A stretch of DNA of 64,000 nt from Calditrichota bacterium (GTDB lineage: Bacteria > Calditrichota > Calditrichia > RBG-13-44-9 > J042), in NCBI GenBank assembly GCA_013150955.1, contig JAADJD010000038.1:1-64000 (forward strand), given 5' to 3'. Positions 1 to 9,522 of the stretch are shown here, piece by piece. How positions within the stretch are numbered: the first letter of the stretch is position 1; each line of letters starts with the position of its first letter. A model generated the notes under the pieces. That model saw only the letters and a program-made list of their open reading frames with translations. It had not been told where the DNA came from and searched no databases. A program made the position numbers and the translations under genes.

Positions 1-2
1 CC

Positions 3-449
3 GTTGCCTACGACAGCGGTTTGCTACCCAACCAAAACTACACCTACCAGGCCCGCCTGCTGCAGGATGGCAAAGCGCTGGCCAGAAGTAACATCCTTAA
101 TCTCACAACCCTGGACACCACCAGCCATGATTTTGCGTGGGAGATTATTGAATTCCCCAGTCCCTATGGCAGCGGCGCGCTGTATGACGTAGCCATTATA
201 GATGAGAACAACATCTGGGCGGTGGGGGAGATTTACGCAGACAGCGCCCAGCCCTGGCTGCCATATAATGCCGTTCATTGGGATGGGGAGAGGTGGAATT
301 TAAAGAGGATACAATTCCGTTATTTTTGTAACCAACCTGAGACGTTTTCTGCACCCGCAAAAAGTGTCTTGGCATTTGGACCAAATGATATTTATATCGC
401 TGCAGGTTCACAATTGGCTCATTGGAATGGTGAAAAGCAAGACGATTAA
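3..449 (+). pseudogene. Secreted beta-propeller-like protein, 3' part of upstream fragment (cut by window start, ends at in-frame stop)
   Basis: Open from the window edge, so the true start lies to the left. The first ~35 residues resemble the end of a fibronectin type III domain (YTYQARLLQDGKAL). Then come repeats of the type 'DENNIWAVGEI...AVHWDGERW' and 'GPNDIYIAAGS...AHWNGEK', a short beta-propeller blade pattern. Reading stops at TAA 447-449, but the same frame continues at once with more blades to 1058, so the two parts were one gene. Around the stop is a direct repeat, GACGATTAAGACGATT, which suggests a 9-bp in-frame duplication that created the stop. G+C is high up to about base 290 and clearly lower after it. 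Function unknown; probably an exported surface protein. Confidence 0.6.
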
Positions 450-455
450 GACGAT

Positions 456-1058
456 TTGCAATGTATTCCGGTTTCTGTAAACAAGTTATGGGGTACGGAT
501 AAGAATAACATTTTTGCTGTAGGTGCCTTAGGAAAAATCGCCCACTATAATGGTGTGAGCTGGCGGCGGGTTAAGAGTGGGGTGCGAAAAACAATTCATG
601 ATATTATTGGCATTCCAAATAAGGACAATTATTTGATTTTAGCCCCTGCGGGGGTTAGATCGTCAGTGATTTTTCAAATTAATAGCGATATGAATGTTAC
701 TCAGTTTCCCTGGGATTCAGAGAAAGAGGTGCTTTCAGTTTGGGGTAAACGAGCAAACGTAATATATGCCTGTGGGGAATCTGTGTGGGTTTATGTGGGG
801 GGTAAATGGCGTGAAATTAAAGGATTACCCAAGGAATTGTGGGGCGAGATCCGTGGGACAGATGAGAACAACATATTTCTTGGTGGTGCTCTGGGGGGGA
901 TTTTACATTTCAATGGAAAGAGCTGGAAGTATTTTCATTTTGTTCCCGGAAGCATTTGTACGGCAGTGGCTGTGAAAGGTAATCTTGTGGTATTTACTTA
1001 TTCAACAAGTCGAAATGCTTATTTAGTCATTGGAAAAAACGGAGGAGGTTTAAAATGA
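456..1058 (+). pseudogene. Beta-propeller-like protein, downstream part after the in-frame TAA
   Basis: This continues the frame of the preceding fragment. It repeats the same blade motif: 'GTDKNNIFAVGALGKIAHYNG', 'WGKRANVIYACGESVWVYVGGKW', 'GTDENNIFLGGALGGILHFNGKSW'. It has no signal peptide and no convincing ribosome site at its first ATG, so it is not an independent gene. No sorting domain is seen at its end. Its TGA (1056-1058) overlaps the ATG of the S8 peptidase gene (1055), and the GGAGGAGG before that ATG lies inside this gene. The two genes were therefore co-transcribed and probably translationally coupled. Either a recent pseudogene or a base error in the assembly. Confidence 0.6.
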
Positions 1059-3862
1059 AAAGATTAAGTGGCTTTATTTCTTTTGTCTTAGTCATTTTAA
1101 TCACAATTCCTCTATTTGCTCAGAAGCGGTTAACCAAGATGACAGAAAAAGAACTCAAGTCATTACAGAAACGGTATCCCCGGGTGGATTTTTCTAAATT
1201 AAGAGAAATGGCCATTCGTCAAAATAAGTTGTGGCAGAAAAGACATCGCGAAGCATTAAAGAAGGCCAAACAAAAGGGGTTACCAATAATAAAAAAACTG
1301 AAAGATGGAAAGACAATCGAGTTGCAATATTTTGAGGGAGATTTGCCCATTTACTTTACCCCATATAATCTAATTGCAGCGAAGACAATTTCTACTGCCT
1401 CAGTTTGGAGGGGGCCGTATTATTTGAGTGGATCTGAGATAAATATAGGGCTTTGGGATCAAGGTAAAATTTATACATCTCACCAGGAATTTAAGGATGC
1501 GAAAATATACTGGAAAGATAGTACAAATATTGCTATCAGTATACACGCGACGAATGTAACTGGTACAATGCTGGCTGCAGGTATAATTGATAGTGCCCAC
1601 GGAATGGCACCGAATGCGATCATTTTTGCTTATGATTGGTACAACGACCTTTCGGAGTTGATAGATTTTTCTGGTTATATTAACGTTTCCAATCACTCCT
1701 ATGGATCGCCAACAGGATGGCATTGGGAAGTAGATGCATCTGGATCCGGGGAATGGGTCTGGTATGGTGATCCAGAAGTTAGTTATTATGAAGATTATCG
1801 ATTTGGTTTTTATGACGAGCGTAGTCATTTCATTGATAGTTTGACAGCCCTAAATCTCTATTTATTACCAGTAGTTGCTGTTGGCAACGATCGTTCGGAC
1901 AATCCGGGGGATATTGGAACACACCGACATGCAAAAGACAATGATTATTATGATGACCGTCATGATGGTGATGGTGAAAAAGATGGCGGATATGATTGTA
2001 TTCCCGCAGGATTTGCCACGGCAAAGAACACATTAGTTGTTGGGGCGGTGCATGATATTCCCAATGGTTATTTTTCTAGTTATGATGTTGTCATGACCAA
2101 CATGAGTTCATGGGGGCCAACAGATGATGGTAGAATTAAACCCGATGTGGTGGCCAACGGTTATGATTTATTTACCACCGGGACTGATTCTGAAAATGAT
2201 TACGATTATTATTCAGGAACCTCAGCCGCAGCTCCTTCGGTTGCAGCTTCTATTGCTTTATTGCTTGAAAAAGCTGGAACTTCATATTTTTCATCTACAA
2301 TAAAAGCCATAATCATCAATACGGCCGATGAAGCAGGAGATTCGCCGGGACCGGATTATAAATATGGATGGGGATTAATGAATACCCAAAAGGCAATAGA
2401 GCTCATTGATCAGGATCAAATTGAGGGTTGGGGAAGTCATATAAAAGAGTATCAATATTCTGGACCCGTTGAATTTCATATACAGGCCGAAGGGGAAGTT
2501 CGAGTTACCATTTGCTGGGCAGATCCTGCTGCCGACATTTCTAATGCATCGGTTGATCCAACAGATCGAAAATTGGTTAATGATATTGATGCTCGTCTGA
2601 TTGCGGATGACGGTTCGGGTACCTTTTTCCCATATATTTTGGATCCGGGAAATCCTTCTGCCCCGGCCGATACCGGGGACAATTCGATTGACAATGTGGA
2701 GCATATCTACGCCTATTCAACTTCGCCGACGTATACATTGAAAATTTCAGATAAAGGTATTACGGGTTATCAATGGATTTCTATTGTGGTGTCCGGAGGG
2801 CATTTTTATATTCCGGAGGAGGAGCCACCTGTTCAGGATGTGTTTTATCAGGTCACGCTGGATCAGCAATTGAGTGATGGAAATTCAGTGGGGCAATTAC
2901 AAATTTGGGATTATTCGCTGGATTCCTGGAGTGAACCGTTTTACGTTCCGAATACCGTGCGTGTCGATTCTACCGATCCTTATTTAACTTCAAAATCATC
3001 CAGTGCAATTTATTCGGAACAGAAGTTTAACCGATGGGAAGCCAAAGATACCACTTCGGAATTTAGCTGGGAAACTTTTATTATCAGGGAAGATCAAAAT
3101 ATCATTTCAAAGTTTGAAAAAATTGGGAAAGCAACATTTTTAAAGTTTAAGTTAATTTCTGCAAACAGTGAAACCGATGGTGAGATCTATTTCAAGGATC
3201 CCTGGATAATTGATACAACGGATCCCTCCTATTATTATATTAATCAAGATGATCCCCATCCGAATAAACCAAGAGGCTATCGGAACAAAGGGATGAAAAA
3301 TGCGGATTTTGATACTTTGTTTCTTCCAGCCACACTTGATCAAAATCCACCCCGCAAAGGTGTGTTTTTGAATCAAGGTATTACCCCACAAGGTCAATGG
3401 GCACCACCCTACTACACTGTACGTGTGCCACAGGAACAGGTGTTTCCCTTCCATAATGAGGACATAATTTGGTACTTCCAGGGCTGGGAGGGAGACAATG
3501 TTTCCTTTCAGAATGCCAGCCAGAATGAAACCGCCGTGGTCTTCCAGGCCGATGGCGCCGAGGCGCGGGCAGTCTACAAAGGCCACCTGGCCAGTAATAG
3601 TTCCCTGGCCATCCGTGCCAATAATGGACGAAAAATTGTGAGCGATGATGTGGGGAATTACCATCTGGTTTACGAGGATAATGGAGAAATCTATTATACC
3701 TTCTCCTCTAATGGAATTGATTGGAGTGCCGACGAACGGGTCAGTGATGGACACGGTAACAATCGATATCCTTCCATAGCTATCGGAGCGGCCAATAAAT
3801 ATCACATTGTCTGGCAAAAATTTAATGGCTGGAACGCCTACGAAATCCGCTATAAAAGGTAG
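1055..3862 (+). CDS. Secreted subtilisin-like (S8) serine peptidase, truncated by in-frame TAG
   Basis: Signal peptide at residues 1-22 (ending LFAQ) behind an excellent GGAGGAGG site. The S8 catalytic set is visible: Asp135 in GLWDQG, His164 in IHATNVTGTM (variant of HGTHVAG), oxyanion Asn278 in VAVGND, and Ser390 in GTSAAAPS. An acidic Asp/Gly loop (about 295-313) could bind calcium. A beta-rich region follows, with 'YHLVYEDNGEIYYTFSSNG' exo-alpha-sialidase-like repeats from ~850. The frame is closed by TAG 3860-3862 but stays open to 5506, where a sorting domain lies, so the peptidase as written would lose its export/anchoring tail. Bases 1055-3450 are AT-rich and the rest more GC-rich. 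Likely role: cell-surface or extracellular protein breakdown. Confidence 0.85.
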   Translation: MKRLSGFISFVLVILITIPLFAQKRLTKMTEKELKSLQKRYPRVDFSKLREMAIRQNKLWQKRHREALKKAKQKGLPIIKKLKDGKTIELQYFEGDLPIYFTPYNLIAAKTISTASVWRGPYYLSGSEINIGLWDQGKIYTSHQEFKDAKIYWKDSTNIAISIHATNVTGTMLAAGIIDSAHGMAPNAIIFAYDWYNDLSELIDFSGYINVSNHSYGSPTGWHWEVDASGSGEWVWYGDPEVSYYEDYRFGFYDERSHFIDSLTALNLYLLPVVAVGNDRSDNPGDIGTHRHAKDNDYYDDRHDGDGEKDGGYDCIPAGFATAKNTLVVGAVHDIPNGYFSSYDVVMTNMSSWGPTDDGRIKPDVVANGYDLFTTGTDSENDYDYYSGTSAAAPSVAASIALLLEKAGTSYFSSTIKAIIINTADEAGDSPGPDYKYGWGLMNTQKAIELIDQDQIEGWGSHIKEYQYSGPVEFHIQAEGEVRVTICWADPAADISNASVDPTDRKLVNDIDARLIADDGSGTFFPYILDPGNPSAPADTGDNSIDNVEHIYAYSTSPTYTLKISDKGITGYQWISIVVSGGHFYIPEEEPPVQDVFYQVTLDQQLSDGNSVGQLQIWDYSLDSWSEPFYVPNTVRVDSTDPYLTSKSSSAIYSEQKFNRWEAKDTTSEFSWETFIIREDQNIISKFEKIGKATFLKFKLISANSETDGEIYFKDPWIIDTTDPSYYYINQDDPHPNKPRGYRNKGMKNADFDTLFLPATLDQNPPRKGVFLNQGITPQGQWAPPYYTVRVPQEQVFPFHNEDIIWYFQGWEGDNVSFQNASQNETAVVFQADGAEARAVYKGHLASNSSLAIRANNGRKIVSDDVGNYHLVYEDNGEIYYTFSSNGIDWSADERVSDGHGNNRYPSIAIGAANKYHIVWQKFNGWNAYEIRYKR

Positions 3863-3898
3863 AAGGATAGCGGAATCGCTTATTTAGGCTTTTCCACA

Positions 3899-5506
3899 TT
3901 GAGCACCGTTCGGCCAGTTGTTACCACCAATCCTACAAACGATTTCGTTTGCGTGGCCTGGAATGATGGCAATGGTCTGAAATTAAAAATCTACACCAAT
4001 TTAAACGGGTGGTCAGAGCTGATTGATGTGCCGAATGCTCAAAGCAGCAATTGTCGCTACCCCACCATAATTAACGATGGTAGTAACAGTTATTCCACTC
4101 ACCTGGCCTGGCAGGAGGGAAATAAGATTTACTATCAAAATTTTCATTATACCTATAATTTAATAAAGAAATTATATCACTTCTACTGGCGGCACTATGG
4201 GAACATCTCCGATCTGGACGATTTTGAGCTTCGGGACAATCAATATCCTTCAATTTCGGTTTCCAATGATAGGAAACCGGTTGTGGTCTGGCAGGCCTTG
4301 AATGTGGATTATGACCGTCAGGTTGTTATTTATCGCAAGAAATCATCCACCAGCAATTCCAGTTGGGGAAATGCCCTGGAGTTTGTGGATCAATCCCAGG
4401 CCACCACCCCGGCAGTCGCCACCTATTCGACCAGTTATACAGATGTTTCCATCGTCTGGAGGGAGTGGGACAAGATCAAGGTGATCTCACGCGAGAATGA
4501 TAATTGGGGTCCCATCCAGACAGTGGCAAGCAACGGAAGCGATCCCAACATTTCCACCCGTAGCAATCAGGCCCGGATTGTTTACCGCAAAGGGGATGGC
4601 GTGCCGTATGTATTAAAAACTTCATCGACGGGAACGTTATCTGATCCGGGGACGTTTGTCGCACAGATTTCTCGTGCCGAGGAAATACCGCTTCGGGCAT
4701 TTTATTTGGGGGACTCGTTAAACGAAAGCGGATTGGGTCAATTGGTAATCAGAATCAGTGATATAATGGGAGATAATGCGATTCGAATAAATTTCGTTAA
4801 TAACAACGATACCTTGATTAATCAACCATTTTTCCACACCCGAAGTTTTCGCTCAATTTCTCATCTAAGCTTAACAGTTGATGTACGGTTGAAAAATTCA
4901 AATATGTCGCAGTTAGCACAAAATGGGTCCAATTTCGCCGATCCACTTTTTCAGATTGTGTTGCGGGACAGCGCTTCGCATGCGGTTCTGGATACAATTT
5001 ATCGCTTACAAATTGATGATTTAATAAGAAATCCCAGCATTCACAAATCCTTGAATAGGAGTTTGTCTCATTTTAGTGCCCGACCGATTTACCTTGATGT
5101 AGTTTTTTATAAGAATCAAAATGTTGCCTATACGATAAAGCGACTGATCACCTACCGGGCAAACGATCAAATAGAGGCAAAGCAAATGCCGTCTGCTGAT
5201 TTAAGACCGATAAAGATGGTGAGGTCGTTTAAGCTGTACAATTGCTACCCCAACCCCTTCAATCCGGTAACCACCATTGCTTTCTCCCTTCCGGTGCGCA
5301 GTCGGGTGCGGCTTGAGGTGTATGATGTGCTGGGTCGGGAGGTGGCCCGGCTGGTGGATGGGGTGAAGCCGGCCGGACGCTACGAAGTGTCATTTGATGC
5401 CACCCAGCTGCCCAGCGGGGTGTACATTTATCGATTGCATGCCAAGGGGCTGGAAGGCCGCCGGGAGGTGTTTGAGGCGAAGCGGAAGATGCTGCTGGTG
5501 AAGTGA
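3899..5506 (+). pseudogene. C-terminal part of the S8 peptidase (propeller-like repeats and sorting domain), separated by TAG
   Basis: Same reading frame as the S8 peptidase. After TAG 3860-3862 the protein resumes directly (KDSGIAYLGFSTL), and the first usable start here (3899) is only a TTG with no ribosome site. Residues continue the 'PTIINDG...HLAWQEGNKIYYQ' sialidase/Asp-box-like repeats, then an AT-rich stretch (about 4620-5220), then a type IX-like sorting domain: CYPNPFNPVTTIAFSLP ... VYDVLGREVARL ... SGVYIYRLHAKG ... KRKMLLVK. Read through the stop, the whole gene would encode 1,483 residues. Alternatives are a real nonsense mutation, a polymorphism in the source population, or a sequence error. 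Confidence 0.7.
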
Positions 5507-6235
5507 ATTGGGGATTGGAGGATTGGAGTATTGGAATCTCCCCTGGTGATGGCCGCCTGGGGAGGTTGTTTTCTGGTGCCTGGAGGGTAAAGCGGGAACC
5601 CAAAAGGGCCTTTACGAAAGCCAGGCAAACAAACCCGGACTCCGAATTAACCCACATATTCCGCGAATCAAAGGCCAATTTCTACCAGATCCCCCCGCAC
5701 AAATGGAAAGCTCCCGTTCCCGCATCCGCTGAAGCACTCCCATCGGGCGGGAAGGTTCCGATTCGTTAACGTCAGGAATGCTCCTCACTCAATTTATTCG
5801 TAAGCTTCAGTTATCGGGCCATGTTGCATTGAATGGCGTCCATTCACAATGCCATGGGTCATCCATCTTAAACCCAAATAACGCATTAAACCGCAAATCA
5901 CACGAATGAAACCAAAAAATATCTACAAAATCGCGAATAAACCCTGGAACACATTTTCATCCAGATACAATCCAATGTACTTTATTTTTTAATCTGTGTT
6001 AATTCGTGTAATTCGTGGTTTTATGCATAATCTGGATTTAATTCGTGTCATTCGCAGGCGAATGCATGATCTGGGCTAAATCCGGTACCTTTCAGTAGCG
6101 TTAGGTTATCAGGGAATCAATGGTTTTGCATCCCAAAATCCTGATTTCAAGGTGGCATTCGCCGGCATTCGGGATCTCCAATTCTCACTGGAGAATCGTG
6201 GTGCCCGTACCCATTTCCCTGAATATCCAGGACAC
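5507..6235. other. Intergenic region between convergent genes
   Basis: This 730-bp stretch lies between the sorting domain of the S8 gene (+) and the end of the amidase gene (-). I see no convincing gene: the short open frame reading out of 5503 has no family resemblance and no ribosome site. The right part holds one 165-bp repeat copy and one extra arm (listed separately). Confidence 0.5.
5872..6077 (-). repeat. 165-bp inverted-arm repeat, copy A, plus one extra arm
   Basis: The full unit spans 5872-6036 in minus orientation. Its arms are AAACCGCAAATCACACGAAT on the left and ATTCGTGGTTTTATGCATAA on the right, with the typical core (GCGAATAAACC, ATTTTCATCCAGAT) between. A second right-hand arm (6040-6077, ending GCATGATCTGGG) follows directly. 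Arms are partly complementary, so a transcript could fold into a long hairpin. Confidence 0.8.
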
Positions 6236-9200
6236 TCACCTCAGTAACATCATCTTACGGGACAGGTGCCGATCCGCCACCTTCAGCCGGTAAATATACA
6301 CCCCGCTGGCCACCGGCACGCCCCGATCATCCCTGCCGTCCCACTGCACGCGATAGGTTCCGGCCATCTGGCGCCGATTCACCAGCTGCCGCACTCGTTC
6401 TCCCAGTATGTTGAACACCTCCAGCTGCACCCGTTTCCCCGTCAGTCGCCGGGGAATGGCATACGAAATGGTGGTCACCGGATTGAACGGATTGGGGAAA
6501 TTGGGCTCCAGGATCAGGCGATCGGGCAGGGTAGCAGCGTCTTCTGGAATGCGGGTGACGATGCCGAAATAATTCAACACCCGGCCCATCAATGCGGCGC
6601 GATCCCCCGGTTGCACGATGGTTTCGAAGGTAAATCCCAGATACACCAGCTGCGCCACCTGGCTGCTCTGGCCGTAGGTTCCGGTGAACTGAATTCCCGC
6701 GATGCGCAAATTGCCATACAACAGCGCGGTTTGACTGCCATTTTTGGGCTGGATATAATCCGGATAATCCTCGATGTACAAATTGGGGCCATTCACGGTG
6801 CCGTATTCAAAATCCAGACCTTCAAACACGGTGCCCTGTTCCCCCAGCACCCGATTGGATCCCGAAAGATCCCCCAGGTACCGCGCCCGCAGCAGGTACT
6901 CGTACCGTTCCTTTTCCACAGCGGTGGTGCTGGCAAAATCGTAACCAATCTCCGATCCCGAGATGAACAACTTTCCGCCATTTTCCAGATAATCCAGCAA
7001 CCGGAATTGATCCGCAGCGGCCAGCGATTCGTCGGAGCGGCTGTCATCCCCGCAGAAGTAAATCACCACGTCATACGCATTCAGATCGATTTCGCCGTTT
7101 TGAACCGCGGTTTCGGTGCAGGATTCAAATCCCACGCCGTTGGCGGCCAATGCCTCGCCGTAGCTGGCCACAAAGGGATGATAGGGCTTTTGCCAGCTGG
7201 CCTGGCGATCGAAATTATCCACGATTAAAATGCGGTCGCTGGAGGAAAAACCCACGCCGTAGGCATCGCTGGGGTCACTAACAAAAGGAATTTCAGTGCC
7301 ATCCTCCCCCACATAGGCGTTGGTATCCACGGCTACCAGTCGAAAATAAATGGTCTGTACCGTATCCGGCACCACCCAGCGGAACGTCTGGGTGGCAGCA
7401 TTCAGCACCTGTTCGTCGGCAATGGGCGGATCGCTCCAGGTCAACCCATCGGAACTGCGAAACAGTCGATACCCCGCAATATCGCCCTCCAGGGTGGGAT
7501 ACCAGGCAATCTCCACTTCCCGGGTTGCCGGGCTAATGCGTCTGACCCATTTCAGAATCGGGGCGCGTGGGGGATCCAGCCGATCCACCTTCTCCAGCCG
7601 CAGTGCATCCAGTACCAGTCGCAGATCCAGATCGCCGGTTCCGCTCAACTCGATGTAGCCGCCAGTCTGGGGATCGCCTGAAAAATAGACCGGCGTGGGA
7701 CTCCACCGTCCCCATTTATTGGAAAACACCCGGTTGTATTCCGAAAAGAGCGGCACGCTGCGTCCGCTGGCATTCACGAAGGTGACCCGGGCACTTTCGC
7801 CCAGATATTGCGAGCTGGTCGCCATGTACACCCAGTAATCGCCCGGTTCGCTCACCTGAGGGAACACCCGGGCGCGGTGGCTTCCATCCTGATCCAGCGC
7901 CACCAGACGAAACCCATCGGTCAGGCCTTCCAGTTGCACATCGTCCACATCCAGCTGCCAGTCCCCGGAAATGCTCAAATCGGCATTCCGCATGCTGGAG
8001 GCATTTTCCACTTCGGCGTAGAAGCTTTCCACCTCGATCCGGAATTGATAGCGATACTGCATGGTTGCCGGGGGATTTCCCAGATCCTGCGCCTGCACTT
8101 CCACAATCACATTTCGGGAATAAGGAAACGGTTCCGCTGGCTGGTAGGTGATGCGGTATTCACTACTGGTGCCGCTAATGGACGGCGATACCTCCTGCTG
8201 GTTCACCCGAACCACAATGCTGTTCACATCGACCCCTTCCTCATCGTCCCGAATGGAAAAGGAAATGGCGGTATTGGGGGGCACTTCCGTGGAAAATGGC
8301 TGTGGAAACGGAAAGGCCACATACGGGGCACCAAATCCCAGCGTTTTGCGAATGTTGTTTCGGATCACCGGTAGCCGGGCGTAAAGATTGTCTCCCGGGC
8401 AGGCCGTTGCCTTGTAATCCCGATGCCCGAATAGCGAATCGGGATTGATGGTGTAATGATCGCTCAGCCAGCTCCAGATTTCGACCAGCCGATCCAGCGC
8501 CCTTTCGGTGGGATATTCTCCCGCAATGTGAAAATTACCGAAATAGGCAATCCCGACGTTGCCCGTATTGTTACCGCCCACGTGGGTACCCCGGTATTCC
8601 ACCGGAACCCCTTCGTAGATGCGTCCCGAATCGTCGATGCAAAAATGATAACCAATGTCCTGCCAGCCGCGACCATTCTGATGAAAATCCTGGATGAATT
8701 GCATTTCCTGAATACCATCTTCCAGGGTATAGATGCGGCGACCGGCGGTGTGATGCTGGGTCATTCGGTAGGGATTATGCGGCACGTAATTCCCGACCGG
8801 GGGATTGGCGCCCCATTCTTCCCGGGTGATGATTGGCGGTTTGGGCACCGTGTCCTGGCGCATGGAGAAGGCTTTCTGCGTGGGGCGCGGTCTCGACCGT
8901 TCCGGTAACCGTCCCTCCTGCTTGCGCAACACTCCTTCGATGGCGTACACCTCGATCTGTACCGGCCACCGAACCCCGCGATTCACAAAGCGATACTGAA
9001 TGCGCCGGGTTTGTCCTTCCGGCAAGTCGTAACGCGCCCAGAACCGTCCGTTAGGAAACACGCGCAGGTATGCATTTACCCAGTCCGACCAGCGGTTGGT
9101 CTCCTGCTCGTAGCGCACCTGAAGCACCACATGCGTATCCGACAGCATGCCGTTAAACAACACCCGGTCAAAAGGCTCCCTGGCGGCTTCACTCTCCGGG

Positions 9201-9370
9201 GACAAATACAGCACGGAATCGCCCCGGTCAGCCACCGTTTGCTCGCTCAGTTCTACCTTTAGATGCAAATTTCCCTCAAAGCGGAGCAACTCCCCCACTT
9301 CCTGAGCCATTGCTGTTCCCGCCCATAGCAGAACGATCATCTGCACAAACCACAAAATCCGCCTGTTCAT
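6236..9370 (-). CDS. Secreted N-acetylmuramoyl-L-alanine amidase (PGRP/amidase_2) with multi-domain C-terminus and sorting domain
   Basis: Hydrolyses the bond between MurNAc and the stem peptide. Signal peptide 1-22 (ends AMAQ). Amidase/PGRP domain ~180-345 with all zinc-site residues: His206/207 in MTQHHTAG, Tyr241 in IGYHF, His316 and Cys324 in FGHRDYKATACPG. After it come an Ig-like region (~350-440), a golvesin/Xly carbohydrate-binding-like domain (~445-590, ending LVLDALRLEKV), an FN3 domain (~600-705), a class I glutamine-amidotransferase-like fold (~715-935; the elbow reads SGSEIG, so the usual Cys is absent), and a type IX-like sorting domain (EPNFPNPFNPVTTISYAIP to SRKMMLLR). The last three modules recur in the next two genes downstream on the same strand. 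Acts outside the cell or on its surface, on own or foreign murein. Confidence 0.93.
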   Translation of the reverse strand: MNRRILWFVQMIVLLWAGTAMAQEVGELLRFEGNLHLKVELSEQTVADRGDSVLYLSPESEAAREPFDRVLFNGMLSDTHVVLQVRYEQETNRWSDWVNAYLRVFPNGRFWARYDLPEGQTRRIQYRFVNRGVRWPVQIEVYAIEGVLRKQEGRLPERSRPRPTQKAFSMRQDTVPKPPIITREEWGANPPVGNYVPHNPYRMTQHHTAGRRIYTLEDGIQEMQFIQDFHQNGRGWQDIGYHFCIDDSGRIYEGVPVEYRGTHVGGNNTGNVGIAYFGNFHIAGEYPTERALDRLVEIWSWLSDHYTINPDSLFGHRDYKATACPGDNLYARLPVIRNNIRKTLGFGAPYVAFPFPQPFSTEVPPNTAISFSIRDDEEGVDVNSIVVRVNQQEVSPSISGTSSEYRITYQPAEPFPYSRNVIVEVQAQDLGNPPATMQYRYQFRIEVESFYAEVENASSMRNADLSISGDWQLDVDDVQLEGLTDGFRLVALDQDGSHRARVFPQVSEPGDYWVYMATSSQYLGESARVTFVNASGRSVPLFSEYNRVFSNKWGRWSPTPVYFSGDPQTGGYIELSGTGDLDLRLVLDALRLEKVDRLDPPRAPILKWVRRISPATREVEIAWYPTLEGDIAGYRLFRSSDGLTWSDPPIADEQVLNAATQTFRWVVPDTVQTIYFRLVAVDTNAYVGEDGTEIPFVSDPSDAYGVGFSSSDRILIVDNFDRQASWQKPYHPFVASYGEALAANGVGFESCTETAVQNGEIDLNAYDVVIYFCGDDSRSDESLAAADQFRLLDYLENGGKLFISGSEIGYDFASTTAVEKERYEYLLRARYLGDLSGSNRVLGEQGTVFEGLDFEYGTVNGPNLYIEDYPDYIQPKNGSQTALLYGNLRIAGIQFTGTYGQSSQVAQLVYLGFTFETIVQPGDRAALMGRVLNYFGIVTRIPEDAATLPDRLILEPNFPNPFNPVTTISYAIPRRLTGKRVQLEVFNILGERVRQLVNRRQMAGTYRVQWDGRDDRGVPVASGVYIYRLKVADRHLSRKMMLLR

Positions 9371-9391
9371 AGTTTTTCCCTTCCTGACAAC

Positions 9392-9521
9392 GTGATTCGT
9401 TTTAACTCAAAAAATATTTAAGCGCGAATAAACCCCGAAACCTATTTTCATTCAGATCTAATCCAAGATTAATTTTATTTGTGTTGATTCGTGTCATTCG
9501 TGGTTTAATGGATAACCTGGG
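9392..9521 (-). repeat. 165-bp repeat, copy B (left arm truncated)
   Basis: Contains the core GCGAATAAACC, TTTTCATTCAGATCTAATCC and the right arm GTGTCATTCGTGGTTTAATG. The edge ATAACCTGGG ends 1 bp before the stop codon of the GH18 gene (TTA at 9523-9525 on this strand). The left arm is degenerate. Sits between two co-directional hydrolase genes. Confidence 0.75.
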
Positions 9522-9522
9522 T

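Noticed and set aside
5503-5769. Small gene after the S8 peptidase remnant
   Set aside because: No ribosome site, low-complexity start overlapping the previous stop, no recognisable family.
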